Shown: in pieces, positions 32,001-46,100 of the stretch
How the letters are laid out: the number at the start of each line of letters is the position of its first letter
Position numbering within the stretch: the first letter of the stretch is position 1
Translations under genes and position numbers: made by a program
Origin: Atrina japonica
Lineage: Eukaryota; Mollusca; Bivalvia; Pterioida; Pinnidae
NCBI GenBank assembly: GCA_030159075.1
Contig: BROG01000551.1
Coordinates: 441,197-505,196, forward strand
Direction of reading: 5' to 3'
DNA: 64,000 nt
Notes under the pieces: model-generated
Databases searched by the model: none
What the model saw: the letters and a program-made list of their open reading frames with translations, nothing else
What the model was told of the DNA's origin: nothing

Positions 32001-35000
32001 AAAGATTGGAAAAATTTCTTTTAGTGAATTGATATATTTATTCTTATATTCATCCAATTTTCTTCAGGTATTCAAAATAGCATTATATCTTATTTACATG
32101 GTAACGGTATATAATATTGATGTTATTTTACATAATACATGCACTGTCCAATAAAAATCATGTCCTATGTTTTAAAAATAAATATAAAACACATAAAAAT
32201 CGACTGACTGTAACATAGTTGGAGCGCGTAAAGGACTGAGATCCCCCTGACCGAATTACAAAGTACATTTGATATGGCGAAAGAGTTTATCTTAAAGGTC
32301 ATTGCATTCGGAAATACAGCTGGATTTTTTAAGGTGCGGGAAAACTTAAATTCTAATAGTACAAATAACTTCGAAAAGAAGATCTTTTACAACGTTTCAC
32401 ATGTTTGATAATGTATTTGAGCACACATTTTATCATATTCTCGACTATATGTCAGGGGACAAAAATAATCATTGTGAGAGCTTATAACACTTTAACTTGT
32501 TGAAATGTACTGTTCTAAATATGGTATCAACACTGGGATGTTGATTTAGTATGGGGAACTGCCTACCAAAAACTATTTCTGGGGATATCGGAGACTTGGT
32601 TTTAAAAACCGAGATTGAGTGCTGTATTTAGTTATTAGAAAACATTCTTAATTGTGTACGATTTTCCGATTTCCGAAGTGAGCTGTGCGGACAGTAGTCC
32701 CAAAGTGTTACGATGAATTAACAGTTTGGTACATATTTACTTAATCTGCACAAGTCAGTGTATGGCGAGCATGGCCTTTGTTGGATTAAAAATAAAGTTT
32801 TTACCACCAAAGCTGATTTTGTAAACAAAAATTAAATTTGTTTCAAAAAATATTTGGAAGCCCTTTAGATATATATAGTAAAACCAGTCATGAAAGACCA
32901 CCTGTCTTTTGAGACCACATTAATATTTTGAAAACAACTCAGTAGAATATATCTGTAAATTAAACCTGTTTTTAGGGACCACCTGTCTTGAGAGACCACA
33001 TTTCATTTGTGAAAAGGGTGGTCTCTCAAGGGAGATACCACAGTGTCAAAAAAATCCTCAAAACACAGAAAAGGTCTCAATACAAGTCCTAGTAACTAAA
33101 AACTTCCTAAATTGTCATAGTAACCAACTGAATAGAGGAAGTGGCAGACAGTTGTACTGTGTGTTACAAAATTTGCTGAATTTGGGTTCAGGAATATTTA
33201 GAATAATAAAAATAAACTGTAGTTGGAAAGTCTAAAAGATGGCACCATAACTCCGGCAAATTTCACAGAATGCTAGCCATGATAGAAGTCATTGTAGATT
33301 TTGGTGAAGGTCTGAAGAAAGAAACCAAAGTGTAGCAAAGTTATAAATGGACAGATGGTTAACTAGAGAAACATACACTAGAAAAATAAGAAAAGAAATA
33401 CGTGTACATTCAGTCTTGAATCTCAGCGGTATGAAATAGGTCAGGGTTCTGCCGATAAAGTTCAGAATACATCTTACATAAATTAACATTTACTTAGTTT
33501 TACGTGCACTTTTTTGGCACACATTAGGTCATGGAAATATTTTGTCAACATTTTTTGGGTGTGCGTACATACATACACCAGTAATTGATAAAGGTTGAAG
33601 TTTACTTATTTATTTTGTATGTGATAATTCATTCAGAATTTTTCCATATGAAATACCTTCAGAAGCATCCACACAGCTAGATGTCATTGGGGAAATTGTA
33701 TAGATTATACCACAAGTGTTTGCAGAGATAATGGTATTTAGGAAAGATATCAGACATTGCACTTGTTACCCTGTGATAAAACTGAAATGACAGCATTTTC
33801 TTTTTACCTGACAGATATCCTTATCTACCTGTACAAATGCTGTCTTAGTCATCACAATCATGTTTTGACAACATGTCTCATGATGACTTGTTAAACGATA
33901 ACTTCTGAATAATAGTAGAGCCAGGGTGAGCATATTAGGTCCTTGACACCACTGAAATCTGCAAATCAGGAGCTAAAAATTCTTTTTAGTCCGAGGTAGA
34001 ACCTACATATTTTACTTTCGGACCCTGCTATTTTCCAGCCATATGCGTCTGAGGACCTAACCACTCTGCAACAGTGAATGTGTGATCTGTTTCATGAGTT
34101 CAATCATCTCGATCTGTACTTTCTGCCCCACGGTATTTAACAAACGTAACCTTCAATGCCAGTTGTATTTTCAATATATAGATATTGTAAAATCAGAAAA
34201 ATTTGTTGTGGTTCTAAATTTGTGTATTTCGTTGTTTTCATTTATTAATGAAATTTAAACCAAAACAAAATTTTACGTGGAATATACCTAGTATGTATTA
34301 GTAATAGTAGGACAAAATTTAATGTCAACAAATTGGTTTTATTTCTGAAACAGTGAAATTAAAGCCCCACAAAATTTTTTGTTCTACAATATTGTGATTG
34401 GACAAAGACAATATTAGTGAGAAAGTCCCAAGCAGCTCTAAGAGAAACTTCAGTTTTTAGCTCACCTGAGCAAAAGGCTCAAGTGAGCTAAGTGATCACT
34501 CCCTGTCTGGCCTCCGTCTGTCCGTAAACTTTTCATATTTTTGACTTCTTCTCTGAAACCACTGAAAGGAATTTGACAAAATTTTACAGGAAGCAAGTGC
34601 TCCAGATTCTTTACCAAGTTTGTAGTTTTCAGCCAGATTGGCCCTGGGGTGGGGCAAAATAGGTTACATAAGGTATCCCTCTTTAAAATCTTCTCCAGAA
34701 CTGCTGCATGAATTGAAAAATGGATTGTTTCTGAGTGATCTTCATGAATGTATGATTCAAGTTCATAGAAATCGGAATATTAATTTTTGAAGTGTTTTCG
34801 AGGTATTTTTCAAACTTTGTCATTTTCATTAATTTTTACATGATTTCCTCAAATTTCTCCCCTTGAATTGTTTGTCGATGTTTTACTTGTAATTAGGCGA
34901 AGAAATGTTTTTTGATAGAATTTGGTAAAATTTAATTTCTAGAATTTTTTATTAATTCTTTAAGACTGCAAAAAAAAAAAAAAAAAAAAAAAAACGTTCG

Positions 35001-38000
35001 TGCATTTTTCATACTATCAGCTTTTGTTTCAAAACCACGGGAGGACTTTTGATGAAACTTTACAGGAAGCAAGAACTCAAGATCCTTTACCAAGTTTGTA
35101 GTTTCCAGCCAGATTGGCCCAGGGGTGGATCTGGAGTGGGGCAAAATAGGTCACACAAGGTACCCCTCTTTAAAAATATTCTTCTCCAGATCTAGAACTT
35201 CTACATGAATTGAAAAATGGATTATCTGTTAGTGATCTACATAGATGTATGATTTAATTTTGTTTTTATTCATGGAAATCGGAATATTAATTTTTTTTAT
35301 ACTTTTTGAAGTCTTTTCAAACTTTGTCATTTTCATTGATCTTTGCACAATTTCTTCAATTATCTCCCTTTGCATTCATATGATGCATTCTTTTAATGTG
35401 TTTTACTTGTATATAGATGAAGAAATGTTTTTGTGCAAGAATTCATGTCATGAAATCAGATTTATGAATTTCCTATAAAAAAAAAAAATTAAAAATATCT
35501 TTAGTGGTACAGAAATTTGAGAGCGGGCCTGGCTCAGTCACTAGCACACTTGACTCTTGATCGTGAGGTCGTGAGTTCGAGTCCGATCGGCGGCAGGTTG
35601 GTTTCCTGATCTTCGGATGAGACATTAAAAACCAAGGTCTCGTGTCACAGTAGGTGTTAGCACTAAGAACCCTCACTGCCAAAATTTGAAGACCTTCACC
35701 AGCATATGGTGACGTCTCGATATGAATGAAAGATTCTGGAGTTGGATGTTAAACAACAATAAAACAAACAAACAGAAATTTAAATTTCTACTCAATGTTA
35801 TTTTTCTGTAGATCAGCACCACTTTTTTATATATATACTTTTTTAGTTATATAATGGTAGCAATGAATATACAAAAATGTCAAAGAGCAGCATATATATT
35901 TTTTTAATTTATTATTCGGCATCTTAATAATGCCTATACAACATTTCAACACTAATGTTTAAAGGATATGAATTTTTTAATCATTTCAGATATTTTGCTT
36001 ATCTCACCCTCATGGACAACCTACCGACCTCAGGCTAAGCTAGCACATCATACACCAGTTATACTTGAAACTTCTCTGGAGACCGAATGGAAAATCACAC
36101 CAGAGTTGGTGGAAAAGGTAATACTAATGACCCAGTAAAACCAAACATCCACTCCCTGTGCAATTGTTCTCAGATGGACAAGTAAAATAATCCAAACAAG
36201 AATAAAAAACTCATAAAATTACTGATTTAAAATTTCTGAAATGAAAGCTTTTTTCAATCACCTTTTTGTACTTAAATAATCTAGTGTAGTGTCAAGTTGC
36301 TCAAAATCTAGCTGTCATTAGCCAACAAGATATGATTCATTTTGAAGTTTTGGAAAAGTGTCATTTGCACTTTGTAGACTACAGGTACTTGTCCCTGCAA
36401 AACAAGTGAAAACTTTTATGATTATTAACCCCTACCCTACATAATTAGATTTGGTTAGTACAAGTAAGTGCCAGTCCCCTTTCACCACCCCAGGTAAATC
36501 ATTGCCACTTCTCTATCACGTCTGCAAGGTTTTGAGCTTCAGTGGTACCTTGCAGACGTGAAAGAGAAGTGGCAATCTTTTCCATAAACTGAATTTGTGG
36601 AAAAGATTTTTATTTGTAAAACATGTACAGGTTTGACATCTCTTCAGTTAGGCATGTTAAGTCTTCAACTTGGTTAGGACCACAATTGACCTGTTGCCAA
36701 ATGCCCGACATGGCACCTTTAGATTGTGAAGTCATAATCACACAGGTGTTTGATGGGTCACAATTAAATGGCCGTCAAATGCTTGTGTGATTGTGACATC
36801 ACAATTGAATGACTTAAAACAACAACAACAACACATGAACAGCCATGTGTCAGACAATTGGCGATAGTTCAGTTACCACTTGTGGCAATTTTGAAAATAG
36901 CTATGACTCATGACCGAGACCAAATCAGGTACTGGTCATTATGACTGCTTAAAAAAGTGCATACTTATTGTTGTAAGTGTGTTAATTTATCTTGGTAAAT
37001 ATATACAGTGAAACTTGTATATAACGACCTCCTTAGGGACACAAGATAACTGGTCTTTATAGGGAGGTGGTCTTTATGTAGAGGTTGATTTGTACACAAA
37101 TGGTACTGTAGGGGACAGCAAAAAACGGTCTTTGTGACCAGGTGGTCTTTATACACAGGTGGTCATTAAAGCAGGTTTTACTGTATTGGTATCAGTGTTC
37201 ACATGATAATAAGATGAAAATGTGGGAATATGTCAAAACCAAGACTTGAGTTAGAGTAGATAGAATAAAACCGATAGATAAAACGGTCTGAAGTTTTATT
37301 TTATGTCGACATGATTTAGGACTCTTAACCAATTTACCCCTAAATACACATTTGGACTGACCGTTAGCTTTCAGGGGTTGATGAGTTAGGAGATTTTGAT
37401 AAAACAGGCTACCGACCGTTGACCACTACATGTTTGTTTCATTTGACAAAACTTTGAAATGTTTATCTTTTTGTTTTTCAGGTGTGTAGCTCTAACAATC
37501 TGAAGAAAAATAAACTTCTTGTGATGAACAATCCAGATAATCCAAGTAAGTGACGTCACGTTGGTGTTTTGTCATCGTTTTACACATTTTAGCAATCTCG
37601 AACAAGAATCAAATTAACCCAAGTTTAGTTTAGTCTTATTTATTTTACAACGACAAACAAGTTTAAACAACTTATATAAATGTCTCTTGTTAGTTCTGAT
37701 GCTGGCATTATGGGGTGCTTGCTGTTGGAGGAAACTGGAGTCCCGGGGAAAACCGACGTGTCCAACCTGGTGACCGCCATTACATCTCACATACTCCACT
37801 GTCCAATCTGAGGATCGAACCCGGGTCGCATTGGTGAGAAGCGAGTGCGCTAACCACGGCACTAACCAGACACCCAGTTCAAAGCTCAAATTGCAATGTT
37901 TTTATTCATTACTAGTCACCGGTTGTGGTATTGGTCTGCAAAACTATTTTACACATTGTCGGTAGGGCTGTGCAAGGTTATCTCCCCTTTAGTAGATGAT

Positions 38001-40838
38001 GCATTCGAATATTGTTTTACACCACACTCAGCTAAATTTTTCAGCATTGGTGGCTAGTTTTTAATGGTGGAGGAGAGAAGCCAGTTTCAATGTACCCAGA
38101 AAGCGACCACCGACTGGAAAACTTTCTCACAATATCGGACTAGATTCTAAAGGGGCTCTAACCCATGCTGACTAGAATATGAAAATCTTCATAGATTAAC
38201 TCATTCAACCCTAAAGACACATTTGGGATTTATTGTTCAGGGGTAGATTTGTTCAAGTTTGATGTTCTAAACTCTCAGGCTCCTGTAGATTATTTGAAAT
38301 ATGAATTTAAATTGGTCTGCGACGGTATCATGGAATAGGTATTACAACTTTTTTTTTGTTTAATTAATAACAGTAAAACCTGCCTTAGTGACCATCTGTG
38401 TATAAAGACCATCTGGTCAGAAAGACTGCTTTTTGCTGTCCTTGGTTGTATCAATTGTGTACGAATCAACCTCTATGTAAAGACCACCTCCCTGTAAAGA
38501 CCGGTTTTCTTGCGTTCCTAAGGAGGCCATTATATACAAGTTAAAATCGAGGTTTTGTGTCATTGTGAGTTTCGCACACAAAACAAACCCTTACTGCATT
38601 GGCCTCAGTCCAATACCTAGGTCAAAATCTGTGGCACTTCACCTGGATAGAATGACATCTCCATTTCAGTGAAGAATTATTGCTGGAATGTGAAGCAGTA
38701 ATAAAAGAAATAAAAAAAACACGAAAGTGATTACCCTATATACTTTGAGTCACAGGAGGTCGAAACCATGACTACCATTATTTAAATTACCGACAGCAAT
38801 GATACACAAATCACAGGAGGCCGAAACTATGTCAATAAAATAAAATCTAGTATAATACAGAAAGGAGTCCAACAACCGGCGAGATAAATATGTAGACAAA
38901 CAGATTGACTAGCCTGTATCTGGACTCTCAAAAGCCCAACAATTAAAAGTCGGGTATGTGTACATTGGGAATTATCTATATGGTTGTCCTCTAATACATT
39001 TTTTGGCACAAGCCCATGCAATGATTCAAAATGCCCCCACTATTCTGATCAACCTATGGTTTTAAAATTTGAATGAACTGCCACTGTGGGTCATGGTATG
39101 ATTTTAAAATTTTAGTGAACTGCCACTGTGGGTCATGTGACGTTTGTTGGGTTATGATTCGGACTGAATGAACTCTTAGACGTTTCTTGAAAATTACTAC
39201 TGCATGCAAATTACAACATATCACTTCATTTGACAATTCAGATATTGTTTTTATGTTCTAAAACTATTAAACTTATCATATAAGATTTAAAATATCTGTT
39301 ATGTTTAATAATAATAATAAAATATCAGATAAAAAGAGATTGTATTGATATTCAGCCCAACAAAACGTCATGTCAGTTCACACAAATTTTAAAACCGTAG
39401 GTTGATGGGAAAAGTGAGGACATTTTGAATTATTGCATAAACTTGGGCAAAATGTTGTATTAGAGGACAATGGTATAGATAATTTCCTGTGTACATATAC
39501 CTGGTGTTTAATTGCTGGGCGTTTGTGAGTTGAAATACAGGCTAGTCAATCTGTTTGTTTACATTTTTCTCTCGCTGGCTGTTGGACTCCTTTTTGACAA
39601 AATTTCAAGGTCATGGGATCAAAGGTCAAGGTCACAGACACCTAAGTAAATAGAAAATGGTTTTTTTTTTTTTTTTTTGTAAAATTTTAGTCATTTTCGA
39701 CTTCTTCTCAGGAACCAGTGGGTTAATTTTAACCAAACTTAACTCAAAATTTTCTCAGGTGACCATTGAGGCCCATTTGGCCTATTGTTATCTAAAGAAG
39801 TCCTTCAACCGCTGGTTTTCAAAATGTGGTCTTACATGGCAGGTGGTCTTACATGGGAGTGGTCTCTCGAGACAAGTAAGGTTTCACTGTATCTTGTTGC
39901 AGTTTGCATAATAACAACATAATGACTTGTAAACATATCTTTACATGGTAATTATCATGACGTTTCCTTACAGCGGGTACTTCTTACTCTGCACGAGAAT
40001 TAGAGGCTCTAAGGTAATCACTTGTGCCTAGTCCTGTGAGTTCCACAGTGTTTTGACTGTTCTGCATGCTTTTCTCAGAAGAAATGGTTTACACTTCCTT
40101 GAATCATTTTTATGTTTATCAGTTGTTAAATATATGAGCCGACATGAGATATTGGGGTTAACTCAGTCACCCCTACATAGCAAAAAGAAAAAACTGTTCT
40201 TAGACAATAGAAATGACATACTGTTAAAGTTGTATGAACTATGTCTACACAAAGAAAATATTTAAATTTTTGCTACTTTTAAGACTTGTACTTGATGTAC
40301 AATAGCAAATAAGAGCCATACACAAGCATGAAAAAATCTAAAAATTCCTACATATTTTGTGAAAATACGGACAGGACCGTTGTGGTATTCAACTTTGTAT
40401 ATACATGTACAAATAGTAAGTTTGAGTTAATCATTTGCAAATGAAAAAGTGCCAAACCTGGGCATTTCAGGCAATTTTCACAAAATATGGAGGAATTAAA
40501 GATTTTTTTTATATCTGTGTATATCTCTTTTTTGTTATTGTATAGCAGTCTAAATAGTAAAACTGGAAGAAAAAGTTTTTTAAAAAAAAAAAAAAACAAA
40601 AACACAGGCAATGCCCCCTTTAATTTTTCAAAAGGACATTACTGAAAATTATGCATATTACAGTTTAAAGTATTACGAATATGCATTTACATATGTTCAT
40701 TTCTATTTTTATACTTTAAAAATCATTTCAATAAAATTTGTAATTTGTAATATCAAAGTGATCAAAGTAATTGTTGTAGGTATGTGCACTATGTGCAGAA
40801 TTCTTCATGTAAGCCTTGATGTCAGTTTTCTCTATCAA

Positions 40839-40929
<91 letters not shown>

Positions 40930-41038
40930 TATCAAGACATATGTCATTGCCCCTAAGCCCCAAATTCTCATGTGAGCTCACACAAAAACACACACACAAA
41001 CACACATGTTATAAAAATATACATTTTATATACATGTG

Positions 41039-41073
<35 letters not shown>

Positions 41074-43122
41074 TCTGAATTGGGATATTTTGGCACCATT
41101 AAATTTGGCCACTTGTCAAAATTAAGGTGTTTAATTTTTTAGTGGCATGGAATTTGAAAAAATGTTGTCCTTCAGTTTGGTCTAGCCTTTCATCTTGATA
41201 TTGTTGTGTCCAGCATTCTCATTGTGATGAGTTCTTGTTATGATACTAAACATCAGAAACTGATTAGCATTTTCCTGCCTCATACACTTACATGTACCAG
41301 GTATTTGTTTTACATTTAAATTTAGACCACTTTAAAACGATGGCAGAACTGGCCAAAGTTTAACCATGGCCAAAATATCCCAGTTAATGGTACATTATGT
41401 ATACATGACATTCTTAGTGTGTTAAACAGTCTGTATACTTGAGAATTCTACAAGTAGTCTGTTGTGTGTAGATTCTACAAGTAGTCTGTTGTGTGTAGAT
41501 TCTACAAGTAGTCTTGTGTGTAGATTCTACAAGGAGTCTGTTGAGTGTAGATTCTATGAGTAGTCTGTTGTGTGTAGATTCTATGAGTAGTCTGTTGTGT
41601 GTAGATTCTACAAGTAGTCTGTTGTGTGTAGATTTTACAAGTAGCCTGTTGTGTGTAGATTCTACAAGTAGTCTGTTGTGTGTAGATTCTACAAGTAGTC
41701 TGTTGTGTGTAGATTCTACAAGTAGTCTGTTGTGTGTAGATTCTATGAGTAGTCTGTTGTGTGTAGATCCTACAAGTAGTCTGTTGTGTGTAGATTCTAT
41801 GAGTAGTCTGTTGTGTGTAGATTCTACAAGCAGTCTTGTGTGTATATTCTACAAGCAGTCTGTTGTGTGTAGATTCTACAAGTAGTCTGTTGAGTGTAGA
41901 TTCTATGAGTAGTCTATTGTGTGTAGATTCTACAAGTAGTCTGATGTGTGTAGATTCTATGAGTAGTCTGTTGTGTGTAGATTCTACAAGTAGTCTGTTG
42001 TGTGTAGATTCTATGAGTAGTCTGTTGTGTGTAGATTCTACAAGCAGTCTGTTGTGTGTAGATTCTACAAGGAGTCTTGTGTGTAGATTCTACAAGTAGT
42101 CTGTTGAGTGTAGATTCTATGAGTAGTCTGTTGTGTGTAGATTCTACAAGTAGTCTTGTGTGTAGATTCTATGAGTAGTCTGTTGTTTGTAGATTCTATG
42201 AGTAGTCTGTTGTGTGTAGATTCTACAAGTAGTCTTGTGTGTAGATTCTACATGTAGTCTGTTGTGTGTAGATTATATGAGTAGTATGTTGTGTATAGAT
42301 TCTATGAGTAGTCTGTTGTGTGTAGATTCTACAAGGAGTCTGTTGTGTGTAGATTCTACAAGTAGTCTGTTGTGTGTAGATTCTGCAAGTAGTCGGTTGT
42401 GAATATTTTTGCTAGTTACACAGTCAGCTTTGAGTCTATCTCTCTAGATTCAATAAGAAATCTGTTGTGTGTAGATTCTTTAAGAAGTCTGTTGTGTGTA
42501 GATTCTACAAGGTCTTGTGTGTAGATTCTACAAACAGTCTGTTGTGTGTAGATTCTTCAAGTAGTCTTGTGTGTAGATTCTTCAAGTAGTCTGTTGTGTG
42601 TGGATTCTACAAGTTATCTGTTGTGTGTAGATTCTACAAGTAGTCTGTTGTGTACATCTTTGCTAGTTACTCAGTCAGTTCTAAGTCTATCTCTCTGGAT
42701 TCTGTATTCTGTAGCCTTTGTGTACATCTTTGCTAGTTACTCAGTCAGTTCTAAGTCTATCTCTCTGGATTCTGTATTCTGTAGCCTTTGTGTACATCTT
42801 TGCTAGTTACTCAGTCAGTTCTAAGTCTATCTCTCTGGATTCTGTATTCTGTAGCCTTTGTGTACATCTTTGCTAGTTACTCAGTCAGTTCTAAGTCTAT
42901 CTCTCTAGATTCTATAAGCTGTTGTGTATATTTTCCTAGTTAGTCAGTTTTGAGTCTATCTCTCTACATTCTGTAGTCTTTTGTGCACATTATTATTTTT
43001 TTTTTTTTTATGTTTTATTATGGTATTTGGCCAGGCTTTTTACATCAATCCCTACAGCTCCACCTGACTAGGGAGTATTGGGTTGTCATATGTTAGATGG
43101 ATTGACCAAGTACCAAGAAAAA

Positions 43123-43162
<40 letters not shown>

Positions 43163-46100
43163 AATAATAAAGCACCACACAAACGAAAGGAAAATATATA
43201 TAAAAAATAATAACATAGAGCAATCCCACTCTATTTGAACATATTGAGTAATATTGTATCTATTAATTAGTAATATTTAAAGTGTACATGAAATACATAC
43301 ACATACATGCATATATACATACACACACCTACATACATACATACATATACAAAGACATATACACATATACATGCATATACACATATACATGCATTGCATA
43401 TATATACATAACATATCCTGGGTGTTTGTCTCTTATATAACATTCTATTAACATAACATGTACATACATACCTATAAAATTGTAGATATATACACTATAC
43501 ACATATATATTTTAATATTTAATTAGAAAATTACCAAAAGGTAGGACATTGTACTTCTGACCAAAAAGGAATTGATAGTTAGATATGTGTTGTGCTGAGA
43601 GGGATAGCTGTTTATGTTCTGTTTCTGATTCACTGTTTGGATTTTTATGGGTACATGTATATTTCTGAATCATGCTTTAATGAAGAAAGTTTAGACCAAA
43701 ATGAAATGTTAGATGTTATACATTTATTTTTATATTGAGATCTATAATGATTTACCTATACGTATATCATAACTTACTAATTTTCTTTCATTAATTTTTC
43801 AAAAAACTCAATATTCTTGGGTGGTTTATTTTGATTTAGTCCTATTTTTATTATTAAATTTTTAATTGCAGCTTTAGCTTGACTTACATACAGTGCTTTC
43901 TTTTTATATTTTTGTGGTATATACATATTTTTTTATTGTTAAAATGATATTATTAAGTATCTCAAAGTATTGTATTTTATCTGTAATACCAAATATTATG
44001 GTTAGTTCTGTGAACATAATGTTAAGATTTAAGGATACATTTAGCCAATTCTGAATTTCTGATATTAACATTTTAGTTTTGGGGGACAATTCCAGAATAA
44101 GTGTCTTAATGTTTCTGGCTCTGTATGACATAGATCACAAAGATCATTGTTTGTTATATTTATTTTTTTGAGATACGGATTTGTTGCTAGTATGCGATGA
44201 TTTATTCTGTATTGTAACCATTTTATATTTGGATTTATTGTTAGTCGAAATGGTAAATCATAAATTTTTTCCCATTCTAAATTATTTCTATTTAACTTTT
44301 CTTCCCATTTTGATTGACTATTTGATATATTTAGTTTAGTTTTTATTAATGCATTATATATATTTTTAGTGCCTTTTGCATTTGACATGATAATTGTTAG
44401 ATTATAAGGTATATCTGGTCCTATTATTAATTTATTTGTTATTTCATTTGTATTGTGCACATTATTGGTAGTTAGTCAGTTTTGAGTCTATCTCTAGATT
44501 CTGTAGTCTTTTGTGCACATTATTGGTAGTTAGTCAGTTTTGAGTCTATCTCTCTAGATTCTATAAGCTGTAGTGTATATTTTCCTAGTTACTCAGGTTT
44601 TAGTGTCTCTGTAGAGTCTATAACCTGTAGTTTTAATTGTTTATCTCTGTATGATGCAGATGTTATTCTGAATCTGTAAATTATATTGCCTGTTGTAAGA
44701 CGACAATTTTTTATCTCCATATCTAGGTTCTGTCTATATGGTTATAAATTATACACTCTGCATTATGTGTATGGTATTTCTGTTCCACCCTGTATGTCTG
44801 TATCATAAGTGTGCTATTTTTATTGCATCCTGTATATCTATATCATGTTTGATATTTTTGTTCCCCCCTGTACATGCTGTGTGTCTCTATCATGAGTCTG
44901 GTATTTTTGTTCTACCCTATATGTCTGTATCATGTGTCTGATATCTTTATTCTTTTCTATTGATCTGTGTCATAGTTATGCTATTTTTATTACATCCTGT
45001 AGCCTATGTCTAAATCATGTTTGGTATTTTTTAGCCCATCAACAGATGATGGGCTATTCAAATCACCCTGCGTCCGTGGTTCACACTCCTGAACAGTTTT
45101 TGTGTCTGCTATTTCTCAGCAAGTATTGAAAGGATCTCCTTGAACTTTGACATCAAAGTTCCCCTTGAGGTCTAGTTGTGCATATTGCATTTTCACAGAG
45201 ATCAGAATTCAACATGGTCGACAAGGGACCATCTTGTATTTTGACCAAAGGAAGTTTGTTACTGCTACATTTCAGAAAAGACTGAAGGGATCTCCTTGAA
45301 ATTTGAAAAGACAGTTCCCCTTGAGGTCTAGTTGTGCATATTACATTTTCAGGGAGATCAAATTCCAGGTGGCCATCTTGGACTTTGACTAAGGAAGTTT
45401 GTTACTGCTTCTTTTCAGAAAAAACAGAGGGGGTCACCTTGAAATTGACATGGTTTCCCACTGAGGTTTAGTTGTGCATGCTACATTTTCAGAGAGATCG
45501 GAATCAAACATGGCCGACAGGTGGATATCTTGGATTTTGACCAAAGGAAGTTTGCTATCAATATTTCTCAGAAAGGACTGAAGGGATCTTCTTGAGAATT
45601 GGCATGAAGGTTCCCCTTGAGGTTTAGTTGTGCATATTTTCAGAGAGATCGGAATCCAACATGGCTGACAGGCGACCATTTTGGATTTTGACCAGAGGAA
45701 GATTCCTATTGCTATTTCTCAGAAATAACTGAAGGGATATCCTTGAAATATGACATGAAGGTTTCCCATGAGGTCTAGTTGTGTATATGACATTTTCAGA
45801 GAGACTGGATTCCAATATGGCTGACAGGTAGCCATCTTGGATTTTGACAGTAGAAGTATGTTACCTCTATTTCTCCGTAAGTACTGAAGGGATAATGTTT
45901 AAATTTGACAAGAAGTTTCCTTTTGAGTTCTAGAATGTACTGAAGGAATCTTTATGAAATTGATGATGGAGATTTCCCCTGAGGTTTAGATGTGCATATT
46001 ATATTTTCAGAGAGATCATAATCAAAGATGGACACCTGTCGGCCATGTTGAATTCCATTCTCTCTTAAAATGTAATATGTTCAGTTCAAGTTCAGTTTTG

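Noticed and set aside
40611..41078. 155-codon protein
   Set aside because: Most of its length is the translation of an AT microsatellite in an intron.
41443..42650. Long repetitive protein with a nine-residue SLLCVDSTS repeat
   Set aside because: The 27-bp DNA unit is a multiple of three and therefore stays open; it lies inside an intron of the aminotransferase with no splice or codon evidence.
41443..42650. CRISPR-like array
   Set aside because: Repeats are contiguous without unique spacers, in a eukaryotic intron; a minisatellite. The same holds for 50845-51235, 55340-55965 and 57361-58295.
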